Shown here piece by piece: positions 7,501 through 14,087 of a stretch of 14,093 bases of DNA. The translations under genes were made by a program, and so were the position numbers. The notes under the pieces are model-generated. The model worked only from the letters and a program-made list of their open reading frames with translations, was not told the origin of the DNA and did not search any database. This DNA comes from Bacillota bacterium. GTDB taxonomy: Bacteria > Bacillota > Clostridia > Clostridiales > Clostridiaceae. Position 1 is the stretch's first letter; each line of letters starts with the position of its first letter. The DNA is taken from assembly GCA_021779235.1 (NCBI GenBank), contig JAJYBA010000026.1, forward strand, positions 1-14,093, written 5' to 3'.

Positions 7501-7711
7501 CATAATCTTGGCTGGAACCTTTGCTACATTATACCCGTCAAATATACATGTTTTAATGGAACTTGCTATTTGTGTAGTAACAGGATTGTTCCTCTTAAGT
7601 GTTGTTTTACTTCCAATAGTTATTCCTGCTTTAATTTCTGCTGCTGAAAAAATATCCTCAAAAGAAAAAACAGAAGTTAAACAATCCTCAGATAATAATT
7701 ATAGTGCATAG
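4598..7711 (+). CDS. MMPL/RND-superfamily transporter with a long glycine-heptad extracytoplasmic loop
   Basis: A complete membrane transporter of 1037 residues. Seen: TM1 at about 9-24; a first outer loop; a block of five TM helices holding LFGIGTDYNILLFNRF (Asp246-Tyr247); TM7 near HPAISLLIVAAIIAPVILF; a very long second outer loop; and a second TM block with ALGVDYSIFLMTRF (Asp932-Tyr933). The paired Asp-Tyr motifs in the two TM halves are the proton-relay signature of MMPL proteins. From about 476 to 758 the outer loop carries many units spaced by seven, of the type LxxG or IxxG (KINDGL, QLKNGVAAINGGL, QLKDGI), as in YhgE/Pip-type proteins. The ATG at 4598 has AAGGAG 9 bases upstream; an ATG at 4580 overlapping the tetR-type stop has none. 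It probably exports a lipid, surfactant or drug by proton exchange; the substrate is unknown. Confidence 0.93.
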   Translation: MRKMLKIRWVLLTVWLIATILFTINQPNLKQILNQKGQASISENSPSKLASEILNKMGTSKGDTAILVFNDSNKISEEGMKDIEKGIKKLNDLKAELKINNIIDPFSTPEAKDQMVSKDGTTLITQITYEKGTRDAETIIGSFKDALKDVKVTHYITGELAINNDYLETTNKGVEKSAIITVIFILVVLVLMFRSVITPLVSLIAVGIAYVCSMGIIGILINAFNFPITSLTQMFIILVLFGIGTDYNILLFNRFKEELGHGLSIDEAIVTTYKTAGKTVIFSGLTVFMAFASLTFVQFPIYRSANAVAIGIAVLLLELLTLTPLLMKVMGGRLFWPSHNVAGHKESKVWEKVTSASVKHPAISLLIVAAIIAPVILFNSTKLSFDSLKDLSADTPSVKGFNLIADKFGSGKAMPTTVVLESKEAMDNNEALAVIDNLTEKLKKLKGVQQVSSATQPKGEPIENFYTSTQTKTVVNGLSSANDGVSKINDGLKQMDKSLTTPDFSGVKDLSNGTGTIENGMGAVTGGLVKINDGIAKGASGADKLTAGISQLKNGVAAINGGLQTISDNMTQIQAGYVALGQGYKSLPGSIVQIKQLVTMMNGTIASIDTKLPGDTDVATLKTLLTQLSGALDGLSAGINTANVNYDTLTSSLAKLNDGLKIIIANTSSHSELVMGITELEKGEASLASGLRQGNAGQKTIIASMEQLKAGAGKIKTGQDALYTGLSTLSSGMTQLKDGIGKSSAGLVAINAGINKTNDFLTQLTSTKSFYIPNEAFATADIGKMFDAYMSKDRKIAKLTINLASDPYSLEAIKVIDEMNSLVKNQLKGTKLSDANFGVAGPTANTNDLNNIATHDITFTQIIVLACIFILLVIVIRDFWIPVYIVGSLLVAYYTAISITSFLVSKLFSGMDGMSWNVPFFSFVVIAALGVDYSIFLMTRFKEYPNTDPREAIILAAKNIGGVIASAAIILAGTFATLYPSNIHVLMELAICVVTGLFLLSVVLLPIVIPALISAAEKISSKEKTEVKQSSDNNYSA

Positions 7712-7713
7712 AG

Positions 7714-7747
7714 AAAATACGCCTTCAACATTGGAGGCGTATTTTTT
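7714..7747 (+). terminator. Terminator of the TetR-MMPL operon, shared with the convergent hydrolase gene
   Basis: AAAATACGCCT (7714-7724) pairs perfectly with 7735-7745, then T6. The stem begins three bases after the exporter stop codon. Four T also follow on the minus strand, so it may serve the facing gene at 7754 too. Confidence 0.92.
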
Positions 7748-7753
7748 ATCTGC

Positions 7754-8509
7754 TTAGGCTGTCCCTTGTTGATATGCTAACCCTTCAATTCTCTCATTTA
7801 CTTTATCACTCACCAAGCCTCCATGATAACAAATAACCTTCTGTATATTATACTTGGATAGCTTCTTCAATGAATTTATTGCCTCCTGCATGTTGGCAGT
7901 ATATACAGGATTGGGTCCAATCAATTCACCTTCAGTTGCATTTAATGCATCTCCTGTTATTAATGTCTTATACTTTTTAAGATATAGACAAATATGCCCC
8001 GGTGTATGTCCTGGGGTATGTATAACTACTATCCCTCCACAGTAAGGCAGTTCTTCTCCATCCTGAACCAAGGTATCCACCTTTGCAGGAAGATTTGCAA
8101 ACATTGTTTTCATAGCATTACGTTTTTCCTCTGGCATACCTTCCAGTGCTTTTTCTCTCTCAGCCATTCTCTCAGGTGTCATCTTTATAGGCACTTTTTC
8201 ACCTTGAATATATGGCCTCTCACCCACATGGGAAATCACTTCCACCCTATGATTAGATTCTTTAACAACACTAGATAAGCTTCCAATATGATCCATGTCA
8301 TGATGTGTAATAATTACTTTACTAAGTCTCTCAAAGGGCACTCCGGCTTTTTCCATTTCTGCACATATGTTTTGAATTTGACCTGGCACTCCAGTGTCTA
8401 CAAGTACTACAGTATCCTCATCCCAAATAAGTGTAGGACGAAAAACACTCGCTGTCCCCATTGAGTCAGCCTGCAATTCAATTATTTCTAAACCCTCAGC
8501 TATCTTCAT
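7754..8509 (-). CDS. Metallo-beta-lactamase-fold hydrolase
   Basis: An MBL-fold metal-dependent hydrolase of about 251 residues with start ATG at 8507-8509. Seen: the strand and turn VVLVDTGVPGQ; the metal motif THHDMDHIG, i.e. HxDxDH rather than the classical HxHxDH, a variant common in Firmicute MBL hydrolases of the YflN/glyoxalase II-like type; HTPGHTPGHICLYL with the third-shell His; TGDAL with the bridging Asp; and a final VICYHGG. The reading frame is open up to a GTG at 8579-8581 (275 residues). However, MKIAEGLEIIEL is the usual N-terminus of these proteins, and a TATAAT at 8570-8575 falls inside the longer version, so the short start is preferred. Its GGAG lies only 3 bases before the ATG, which is tight. 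Located in the cytosol; substrate unknown (thioester, lactone or phosphodiester are all possible). Confidence 0.88.
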   Translation of the reverse strand: MKIAEGLEIIELQADSMGTASVFRPTLIWDEDTVVLVDTGVPGQIQNICAEMEKAGVPFERLSKVIITHHDMDHIGSLSSVVKESNHRVEVISHVGERPYIQGEKVPIKMTPERMAEREKALEGMPEEKRNAMKTMFANLPAKVDTLVQDGEELPYCGGIVVIHTPGHTPGHICLYLKKYKTLITGDALNATEGELIGPNPVYTANMQEAINSLKKLSKYNIQKVICYHGGLVSDKVNERIEGLAYQQGTA

Positions 8510-8569
8510 TCTCTCCAAAGCCCTATGGCCTTGGCTCACCTCCCTATAACCTGTACTAGATATATCGTA

Positions 8570-8575
8570 ATTATA
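8570..8575 (-). promoter_or_regulatory. Candidate -10 box of the MBL hydrolase gene
   Basis: A perfect TATAAT on the minus strand lies downstream of the terminator at 8604-8633 and about 60 bases before the preferred ATG at 8509. The -35 is poor (TTTAAC at 17 bases), so activity is uncertain. Confidence 0.4.
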
Positions 8576-8603
8576 CATCACAAGTAGTCGCCGTTAAAGG
8601 CTT

Positions 8604-8633
8604 AAAAATAGTGACTGGAAAATCCACGTCACT
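8604..8633 (-). terminator. Intrinsic terminator downstream of the 66-residue gene
   Basis: On the minus strand AGTGAC pairs with GTCACT and TGGA with TCCA around a TTT loop, with one bulged base, followed by ATTTTT. It separates the small gene's transcript from the hydrolase gene and leaves a 3' leader-like stretch of about 160 bases (8634-8794) in which I see no gene. Confidence 0.7.
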
Positions 8634-8794
8634 TATGGCTCAACTTTTCTCCACCATAAAGCTTATAATTAGATTTAAAAATAGTGTTGATTTCTGGCAT
8701 AGCAAAAGACTTCACTATCAAGTACACTCTTAATTGCACAATATAAGTAGAATTGGAATTGAAAGTTATGATTCTCTCTTATATAGTAAGTAAA

Positions 8795-8995
8795 TTAATT
8801 ACCTTCTTGTCTTTCTTGTCTTTCTTGTCTTTCTTGGCTTTCTGCTATAAGAGCCATTAAATCTCCAACGGCAGTGATTAGGCTAGCTAAAATATCGATT
8901 TCATCTGTTTTTAGACCTTTTGAAAAACCAATTGCAAGAGCATTTGTAAGGGCTAAAAGTTGTCCTGTACTTAAATCATTTAATGGAAATGACAT
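8795..8995 (-). CDS. 66-residue hypothetical protein with QER-repeat tail
   Basis: A complete small protein. Residues 1-52 look like two amphipathic helices (LSTGQLLALTNALAIGFSKG and TDEIDILASLITAVGDLMALI) with a short linker. Residues 54-64 are QER repeated three times plus QE, then GN. The start is strong: AGAGGTG lies 7 bases before the ATG. The protein has no signal peptide and no cysteine. Its helical part resembles small clostridial proteins of unknown function that share an NDLS..QL.ALA.ALA pattern; I recognise the type but no role. The gene stands alone, with a terminator on either side. Its leader can fold to hide the ribosome site, so expression may be controlled after transcription. 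The repeat tail comes from a perfect 9-base tandem repeat and may vary in length between strains. Confidence 0.82.
   Translation of the reverse strand: MSFPLNDLSTGQLLALTNALAIGFSKGLKTDEIDILASLITAVGDLMALIAESQERQERQERQEGN
8806..8841. repeat. Four-copy 9-base tandem repeat inside the 66-residue gene
   Basis: CTTGTCTTT is repeated at 8806, 8815 and 8824, and a fourth copy at 8833 differs at one base. The unit is a multiple of three and encodes Q-E-R on the minus strand, so copy changes would keep the frame. Confidence 0.9.
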
Positions 8996-8998
8996 GAT

Positions 8999-9047
8999 AA
9001 ATCACCTCTTTATAAAGTATATGCTGAATTATTGTAAGAGGTGATTT
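8999..9047 (-). promoter_or_regulatory. Leader hairpin masking the ribosome site of the 66-residue gene
   Basis: On the minus strand AAATCACCTCTT (9047-9036) and its exact complement AAGAGGTGATTT (9010-8999) form a 12-bp inverted repeat with a 25-base loop. The 3' arm contains the whole AGAGGTGA ribosome binding site and ends 3 bases before the ATG. The 5' arm therefore copies the anti-Shine-Dalgarno tail of 16S rRNA (AUCACCUC). If the transcript includes both arms, translation should be shut until the stem opens. Confidence 0.6.
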
Positions 9048-9125
9048 TAAAAATTTTTCATGTCTTTTTATGTTAATTGTAAATAGGTTTTTGTATTTGT
9101 TCTTTAGATTGTAATTAATATTTAG

Positions 9126-9157
9126 AAAAAAAGACCAGCATTTCTGCTGATCTTTTT
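9126..9157 (-). terminator. Intrinsic terminator of the giant secreted protein gene
   Basis: Reading leftward, AAAAAGATCAGCA and TGCTGGTCTTTTT pair around a GAAA tetraloop, with one G-U pair, and end in a T7 run. It lies 6 bases past the stop codon. Confidence 0.92.
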
Positions 9158-9162
9158 ATAAA

Positions 9163-10000
9163 TTATCCGATTATTTGATTTTCACTGCCGTCAAGCTTCA
9201 TTTTATACATCCAATTATTATCATTTGAATTTTTATAATAAATCCAGCTCTCGAAAATATAAAATTCTTTAACCTTTTCGGTACTGATTTTTGCATTGCT
9301 TGTACCATCTAGGTTTATTTTGTATATATTATTATCCTCTCCAAGATAATATATATAATTTCCCGTTACATTCATAATGTAATTAACATTAATAGTATTA
9401 TATGTTACTTCCTGCCCTGTAATAATATTTTTTCTTTTAATCCTTCCATCTGGATAAGAGCAATAATAAATATTATTATCTAATACTATCATATTACTAA
9501 CTGTGTTAGATAAAACGACTTGAACATTACTTCCATCCTTTTTCATTTTATAAATACTACCACTTGTAGAATAAAAATAAATGAAATCTCCATATATTTG
9601 TAAGTGTTCTTCGTCATAAGGACCCACTTCATTGTTTTTAATTTCTGTTTTACTTGTACCATCTATTTTCATTTTCAAAAGTTGATTAGGCCTTAAAATA
9701 TAAATCCACTGACCATCAACAACCATTGAAGCTGCAAAACCAGTCTGATCACCTATACCGGTTAATAAGCTACCTTCAGTTCCATCATTTTTCATTCTAT
9801 AGAAGCCATAAATGTTGCCTGTTTTTCCATAATAATAAATCCAGCCATCTGAGTAAATAGGACTGTTTCGATAATATAATTCTACATAATTATCAATAAT
9901 CTTCATTTTGCCAGTTCCATCTTCTTTTATTCTGTAAATGGAACCTACATCATAAATATTGTGATAATAGATCCAACCACCATCTTTGGCCACTATCCGC
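9163..10000 (-). repeat. Second array of seven WIYY units (propeller 2)
   Basis: Units begin GWIYYHN, GWIYYYG, QWIYILR, DFIYFYS, NNIYYCS, NYIYYLG and SWIYYKN. Most continue with a YKMKxDG or YRIKxDG hairpin about 15 residues later. Spacing is roughly 35-45 residues. This array ends the protein. Confidence 0.75.
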
Positions 10001-13000
10001 CCTGTTGGAATGTTTTCATTCTCATATACATTCAATTTAAATTCTATTTTTCCATCATAACCTGTAATTGTGCCTTTATAAGTATAATCCCCAGTAATTT
10101 GAGTGCTGGGTGCAGATGACCATTTTATAGGAAAAAAATCCATAACGCCTTCGTTAGTGGTTGCCATTATTGTACTTGGCAGTGTAATCTTATACCCTTT
10201 AGGTACTGACTTTTCAAGTGTTTCCTGAGCTACACTTACTATCTCTATAACCTTAAGCTTAAGTTCTGCTTTTAGATCACAGCCACTAACTGTTCCATGA
10301 ATAATGTATTCGCCAACTTGAGATGTATTCATCTCACTTGATTCCCATTCAACAGTTTTATTAATAGTTGAGCCATCTGATAAAGTAACTTGAACTATTG
10401 ATGGAAGAGATACACTATTTCCTTTAATTACTTTAACTTCGCTATCTACAATATTATCAATATCAACTACCTTAACCTTTAATTGAACTTTGCCATTGTA
10501 GCCTTTAGTGCTACCTTCGTAAATGAATTCGCCAACTTTACTAGTATCTATTTCACTTGCGTCCCATAATACAGCTTGAGGAATTTGAAAGTTATCTGCA
10601 AACGTTACTACACAATCTACTGGTAATTCAATTTTTTCTCCCCTTATTACTTTTAGTTCAGCCTTTTGTATTTTCAACACTTCTATACCAAACCTGTCCG
10701 CATAAGAACCCTTATCATCTGTTCTATAAAGAAAGTCATTATCTTCAACTAGATAAAATATATTATCAGCAATTAGATTATAAAGAACAGCAGCTCTGTT
10801 CACGATAGAGTTATTTGTTCCATCCTTTTTCATCTTGTATAAATAGCCATTATAATTTATATAATATATATAATCATCGACTATATTCATAAATGAACCA
10901 GATATATTTGATACTTTTTCTCTGTTTGTTCCATTTGTTTCAATTTTGTAGATTTTAAAATTATCTGATAGATTTGAATAATATATCCATCCATCTATAA
11001 CATTAATAAATCCTGAAGAATCATTGTTTAATTTAATCTTGCCTATACCATCTTTTCTAATTTTGTATATGTTTGAATTATCATCCATATTAGTATAGTA
11101 AATAAAATCGCCTTCGATATTTAAATTTACTGAACTATCATTGTTTAATTTAGTTCTTGAGGTCCCATCTGTTTTTATTTTATACAGCTTATACTCATCT
11201 AAAGCATTGAGATAGTAAATCCAATCATTTTCTACTGTAACCTCTTCAGCAAAATCATTAGCTAATTTTGTTCTCTCTGAACCATCAGTCCTTATCTTAT
11301 AAAGTTTACCCTTGTCTGAAATATTGCTGTAATAAATCCAACCATCTAATACATTGAGATACAAAGGTACATCATCAGATATCATTGTAATTTTATCATT
11401 ATCTTTTGTAGCTTTATAAAGCTTATCATCATCAGTACTATTACTATAATAAATCCAGCCATCTTTTTCAGCTACAATTCCTAAATTTATGATATTTCCA
11501 GAAGAGTTACCTCTAGTTTCTTCAACTACTAATGTAAGTTTCACTTTTTTATCGTAGCCTAATACAATCCCTTCAAACTCAAATGCTCCTGTTTTTCTAG
11601 TATCAGCTTGTGTATTCCATACTACGGCTTTACTTACTTTACTTCCATCTTCCAAGGTTACAGTTACATTCTGTGGTAATACATATCTTGTATTCCTTTT
11701 AACTATTAACTTAATATCTTCCACACCAGTTATTTTTATTAAGTCAGATGTAACTTGTATAACCTTTAATTTCCAGCCATCATACTTTTGAGCTCCGCTA
11801 CTATTCTTTCCCCAAATATCTAAAATATATGTTCCTTCTGGAATATTACTTAAGTCATAATCTATTTTGTCACTGTATTCTGTTAGATTTGTAAGCCACT
11901 TATTATTTAATGTATCGTAAAGGTGGAGCTTATACTGTGTATTTTCAGTAGCACCCACTACACCATTTATTTTAAGTTGATCATTTTTAGCATTATCAGT
12001 TTTATCTAGCATTATATTTCCCGCAAGTTTTATATTAGCATTAGTAGCTACTGTTACATTGAAGGGATAAACATCATCATAATCACCATATTGATTCTTA
12101 TATTTGCCCTCTACCCCTACTCTTCTAACCCTAATTGCAAAGCGATAAAACTCTGTTTTTAAATTTAACTTACTAAGATCTGCTTTAACAGGCTCTTGAG
12201 CAGATGTAGGCCTTGTCCACCCATCTACCATACCCTCATTATTTATTAATTCCCATTTACCATTCATAGTTGTATCACAGGTATAAAATAACTGATATTG
12301 TACCTGTCCACTATAATCCTTTGAACTTATAAAAAATTCATTATTATCTTCTTCTACAAAAGGATAATGCTCTAATGACACTATATTCACTTTTGGTATA
12401 GTTTCATTTTTAACATTGATAACACTTAGCTTCCAGCCATCATATTTATTATTTGATTCCTTATTTTTTCCCCAAATGTCCACAATATATGTTCCAGCTG
12501 GAAGTTTACTTAAATCGTAATCAATATTATCGTTATATTCTGTTAAATTAGTCAACCATTTATCATTTTTAACATCGTATAAATGAAGCTTATATTGTAC
12601 ATTTGATGTATCGGTATTTGTCCCTTGAATCTTTAAGTCTTCCATTTGCGTGAAGTCATTTTTATTAATTAACATGTCTCCGTTTAAATTAATATCTTTA
12701 GTTTTTAGCACATTTATCGTAAAGGGATATGCACTATCGTAATCTCCATAGGAGTTGCTATATTTTCCTCTTACTCCTACTCTTCTAACTCTAATTGCAA
12801 ATCTATAATAGTCTGCACTTAACTTAAGATTACTAATATCTATTTTTACTGGCTCTTGAGGATTTACAGAACTTGTCCATCCATTTGACATGTCACTATT
12901 ATTAAATAATTGCCATTTGCTCCCCATAGTTGTTTCACAGGTATAAAACACTTGATACTGAACCTTTCCAGTATAGCCCTTAGATGCTATAAAAAATTCA

Positions 13001-13173
13001 TTTTTGTCTCCCTCAATAAAAGGTGAATGATCTAGCGAAACAATTGAAACTTTAGGTATACTCTCTGCTGCTTCTACTTGCAAAGTAATAGGATTTTCAA
13101 TCGTAAGTCCAGCTACAATCAAAAATCCTATAAAAGCCATCAGGTTTTTTTTTAAATTTATTTTATTCTTCAT
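9163..13173 (-). CDS. Giant secreted protein: twin triple-tyrosine units, four Ig-like domains, two WIYY beta-propellers
   Basis: 1336 residues. Seen in order: a signal peptide (basic KNKINLKKN, hydrophobic core, AAE cleavage region around 35-37); two homologous units at about 39-256 and 259-474, each with VQYQ.FYTC.TTM, YYRFAIRVRRVG and KYDGWKL, of Y_Y_Y (triple tyrosine) type; an Ig-like Big_4-type domain at about 475-555; seven WIYY units (565-830) of DUF5050 type; three more Big_4-type domains (about 832-905, 908-983, 985-1057); and seven further WIYY-like units (1058-1336). I read each set of seven as one seven-bladed propeller. There is no LPXTG, SLH, choline-binding or catalytic motif, so it is probably released or held to the wall by its domains, with a binding role. 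AGGAGG lies 6 bases before the ATG. Monocistronic, with its own terminator. Confidence 0.92.
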   Translation of the reverse strand: MKNKINLKKNLMAFIGFLIVAGLTIENPITLQVEAAESIPKVSIVSLDHSPFIEGDKNEFFIASKGYTGKVQYQVFYTCETTMGSKWQLFNNSDMSNGWTSSVNPQEPVKIDISNLKLSADYYRFAIRVRRVGVRGKYSNSYGDYDSAYPFTINVLKTKDINLNGDMLINKNDFTQMEDLKIQGTNTDTSNVQYKLHLYDVKNDKWLTNLTEYNDNIDYDLSKLPAGTYIVDIWGKNKESNNKYDGWKLSVINVKNETIPKVNIVSLEHYPFVEEDNNEFFISSKDYSGQVQYQLFYTCDTTMNGKWELINNEGMVDGWTRPTSAQEPVKADLSKLNLKTEFYRFAIRVRRVGVEGKYKNQYGDYDDVYPFNVTVATNANIKLAGNIMLDKTDNAKNDQLKINGVVGATENTQYKLHLYDTLNNKWLTNLTEYSDKIDYDLSNIPEGTYILDIWGKNSSGAQKYDGWKLKVIQVTSDLIKITGVEDIKLIVKRNTRYVLPQNVTVTLEDGSKVSKAVVWNTQADTRKTGAFEFEGIVLGYDKKVKLTLVVEETRGNSSGNIINLGIVAEKDGWIYYSNSTDDDKLYKATKDNDKITMISDDVPLYLNVLDGWIYYSNISDKGKLYKIRTDGSERTKLANDFAEEVTVENDWIYYLNALDEYKLYKIKTDGTSRTKLNNDSSVNLNIEGDFIYYTNMDDNSNIYKIRKDGIGKIKLNNDSSGFINVIDGWIYYSNLSDNFKIYKIETNGTNREKVSNISGSFMNIVDDYIYYINYNGYLYKMKKDGTNNSIVNRAAVLYNLIADNIFYLVEDNDFLYRTDDKGSYADRFGIEVLKIQKAELKVIRGEKIELPVDCVVTFADNFQIPQAVLWDASEIDTSKVGEFIYEGSTKGYNGKVQLKVKVVDIDNIVDSEVKVIKGNSVSLPSIVQVTLSDGSTINKTVEWESSEMNTSQVGEYIIHGTVSGCDLKAELKLKVIEIVSVAQETLEKSVPKGYKITLPSTIMATTNEGVMDFFPIKWSSAPSTQITGDYTYKGTITGYDGKIEFKLNVYENENIPTGRIVAKDGGWIYYHNIYDVGSIYRIKEDGTGKMKIIDNYVELYYRNSPIYSDGWIYYYGKTGNIYGFYRMKNDGTEGSLLTGIGDQTGFAASMVVDGQWIYILRPNQLLKMKIDGTSKTEIKNNEVGPYDEEHLQIYGDFIYFYSTSGSIYKMKKDGSNVQVVLSNTVSNMIVLDNNIYYCSYPDGRIKRKNIITGQEVTYNTINVNYIMNVTGNYIYYLGEDNNIYKINLDGTSNAKISTEKVKEFYIFESWIYYKNSNDNNWMYKMKLDGSENQIIG
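10700..11490 (-). repeat. First array of seven WIYY units (propeller 1)
   Basis: Units begin GWIYYSN (twice), DWIYYLN, DFIYYTN, GWIYYSN, DYIYYIN and DNIFYLV, each followed by a YKIxxDG-type hairpin. Units are more alike here than in the second array. Confidence 0.75.
11750..13059 (-). repeat. Tandem duplication of a 660-base unit encoding the triple-tyrosine domains
   Basis: Copy 1 begins at Ile39 (13059) and copy 2 at Ile259 (12399), an offset of exactly 220 codons. Both copies start IPKV and contain RFAIRVRRVGV, QYKLHLYD, KWLTNLTEY and YDGWKL in register. DNA stays clearly similar across both, indicating an internal duplication. Confidence 0.88.
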
Positions 13174-13472
13174 TTATTACCTCCTGGTAATCCTTTTATG
13201 CATATATGAACATATTGTAACATTGTCTTATAATTCAGTCTAACTGTATATATTTCATGTTTATCCACTATTTTCATCATAATTTAACATATGGAGTATA
13301 AAACAATAACTTTCAATTATTATTACGTCCTCTGATGTCAAATCATTAGCAAAAAAATACTCCTGTTTTTGTAAGGGATCAGATTCTTTACAGAGATTGA
13401 TATCAAAATAAATCATTAATAATTTGGTTACATCCCCTAGGAATTTTCATAAGCAGCTATCAACTGAGGGTG
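13174..13472. other. Upstream region of the giant gene
   Basis: No gene is convincing here. On the minus strand TG-T-TACAAT (TACAAT at 13214-13219) is a possible extended -10 for the giant gene, about 40 bases before its ATG, without a good -35. A short plus-strand frame ending at 13484 (VTSPRNFHKQLSTEGANVE) has no start or ribosome site. Confidence 0.35.
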
Positions 13473-13895
13473 CTAATGTAGAGTAAGAGTAATATTTGCT
13501 ATTTTTGTCCCGTCACTAATGGTAAAGTTTCTGTTAGCAGTAGTAATAGTGTCTGTACCATTAACACTATTGATGTCAAAAACAAATGCCCAATCTGGTC
13601 CACCAAGTTTGATTACTGCTGAAGCTCCGGTAGCAAATGTAGAAATGTACATCGTATCCCCGGTATAACTTGCACTTGTTACTGCTGTTCCGGTCAATGT
13701 CCCTGTTAATGTTACCGGTGTTACCTTAACTTTGATAAATTTATTTACATCGCCTGATACAGGTGTGTAGGTCGAATTTGTTGCTAAAGCAATGTCTTCA
13801 TATATGCTATCAACTTTATAGCAGATCATCCACTGATAATTTTGTGTTCCAACTAGGTCTCCGTTTATATCTAATAAATTATACCAACGGAGAAA
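13473..13895 (-). pseudogene. Truncated fragment of an Ig-repeat surface protein
   Basis: The leftward frame is open from a TAA at 13896-13898 to the TAG at 13473-13475, 140 residues. From about residue 8 it reads DINGDLVGTQNYQWM, then ATNSTYTPVSGDV.KFIKVKVTPV and TGTAVTS. That is the usual C-terminal half of an Ig-like repeat found in large bacterial surface proteins (D..GD..GT..YQW ... IxxAT.STYTPVSGDVGKYI.V.VTP). A second part (GPDWAFVFDINSVNGTDTITTANRNFTI) may be a start of another domain. The only early ATG (13829) falls in the middle of the Ig pattern, next to the Trp, and has no ribosome site. No signal peptide is present. I infer the relic of a larger gene that lost its 5' part; a short real protein is less likely. 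Confidence 0.65.
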
Positions 13896-13923
13896 TTAAC
13901 CATTTAATTACCGAAATAGGTAT

Positions 13924-13956
13924 AAAAAAAGAGATTCCCTTGTCATAAGAAATCTC
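13924..13956 (-). terminator. Intrinsic terminator, minus strand
   Basis: GAGATT (13931-13936) pairs with AATCTC (13951-13956), with three further inner pairs past a small internal loop. On the minus strand it is followed by seven T. It lies upstream of the surface-protein fragment, so it probably ends a transcript coming from the right. Confidence 0.65.
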
Positions 13957-14034
13957 AATTTTAATATTATAATTATTTCTTTTTCTGGAATTACTGTTAT
14001 ACGTCAAATTATTTTGGTTGGATTTATACAAAAT

Positions 14035-14087
14035 AAAGCAAATTAAAATATCTTACATTGAAAATAAGATATCTTAATTTGCTTTTT
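14035..14087. terminator. Strong bidirectional terminator-like 21-bp inverted repeat
   Basis: Arms 14035-14055 and 14065-14085 match at 20 of 21 positions around a 9-base loop, with T5 at 14083-14087 on the plus strand and T-rich sequence on the minus strand. It most likely ends a gene lying beyond the right edge. Confidence 0.7.

Noticed and set aside
7854..8278. Plus-strand frames of 63 and 94 residues
   Set aside because: Antisense to the MBL-fold hydrolase, which has complete metal motifs; His/Cys-rich output is an artefact of the reverse frame.
8602..8685. TTAAAAATAGTG occurs twice about 70 bases apart between the small gene and the hydrolase gene
   Set aside because: Short, AT-rich, and one copy is part of the terminator; likely chance.
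9163..11490. Regular repeats resembling a CRISPR-like array at low resolution
   Set aside because: They are protein-level WIYY repeats in one open frame; DNA units are not identical and there are no unique spacers.
13412..13484. Plus-strand peptide ending QLSTEGANVE
   Set aside because: No start codon with ribosome site, preceded closely by a stop, and no family recognised; may be debris.
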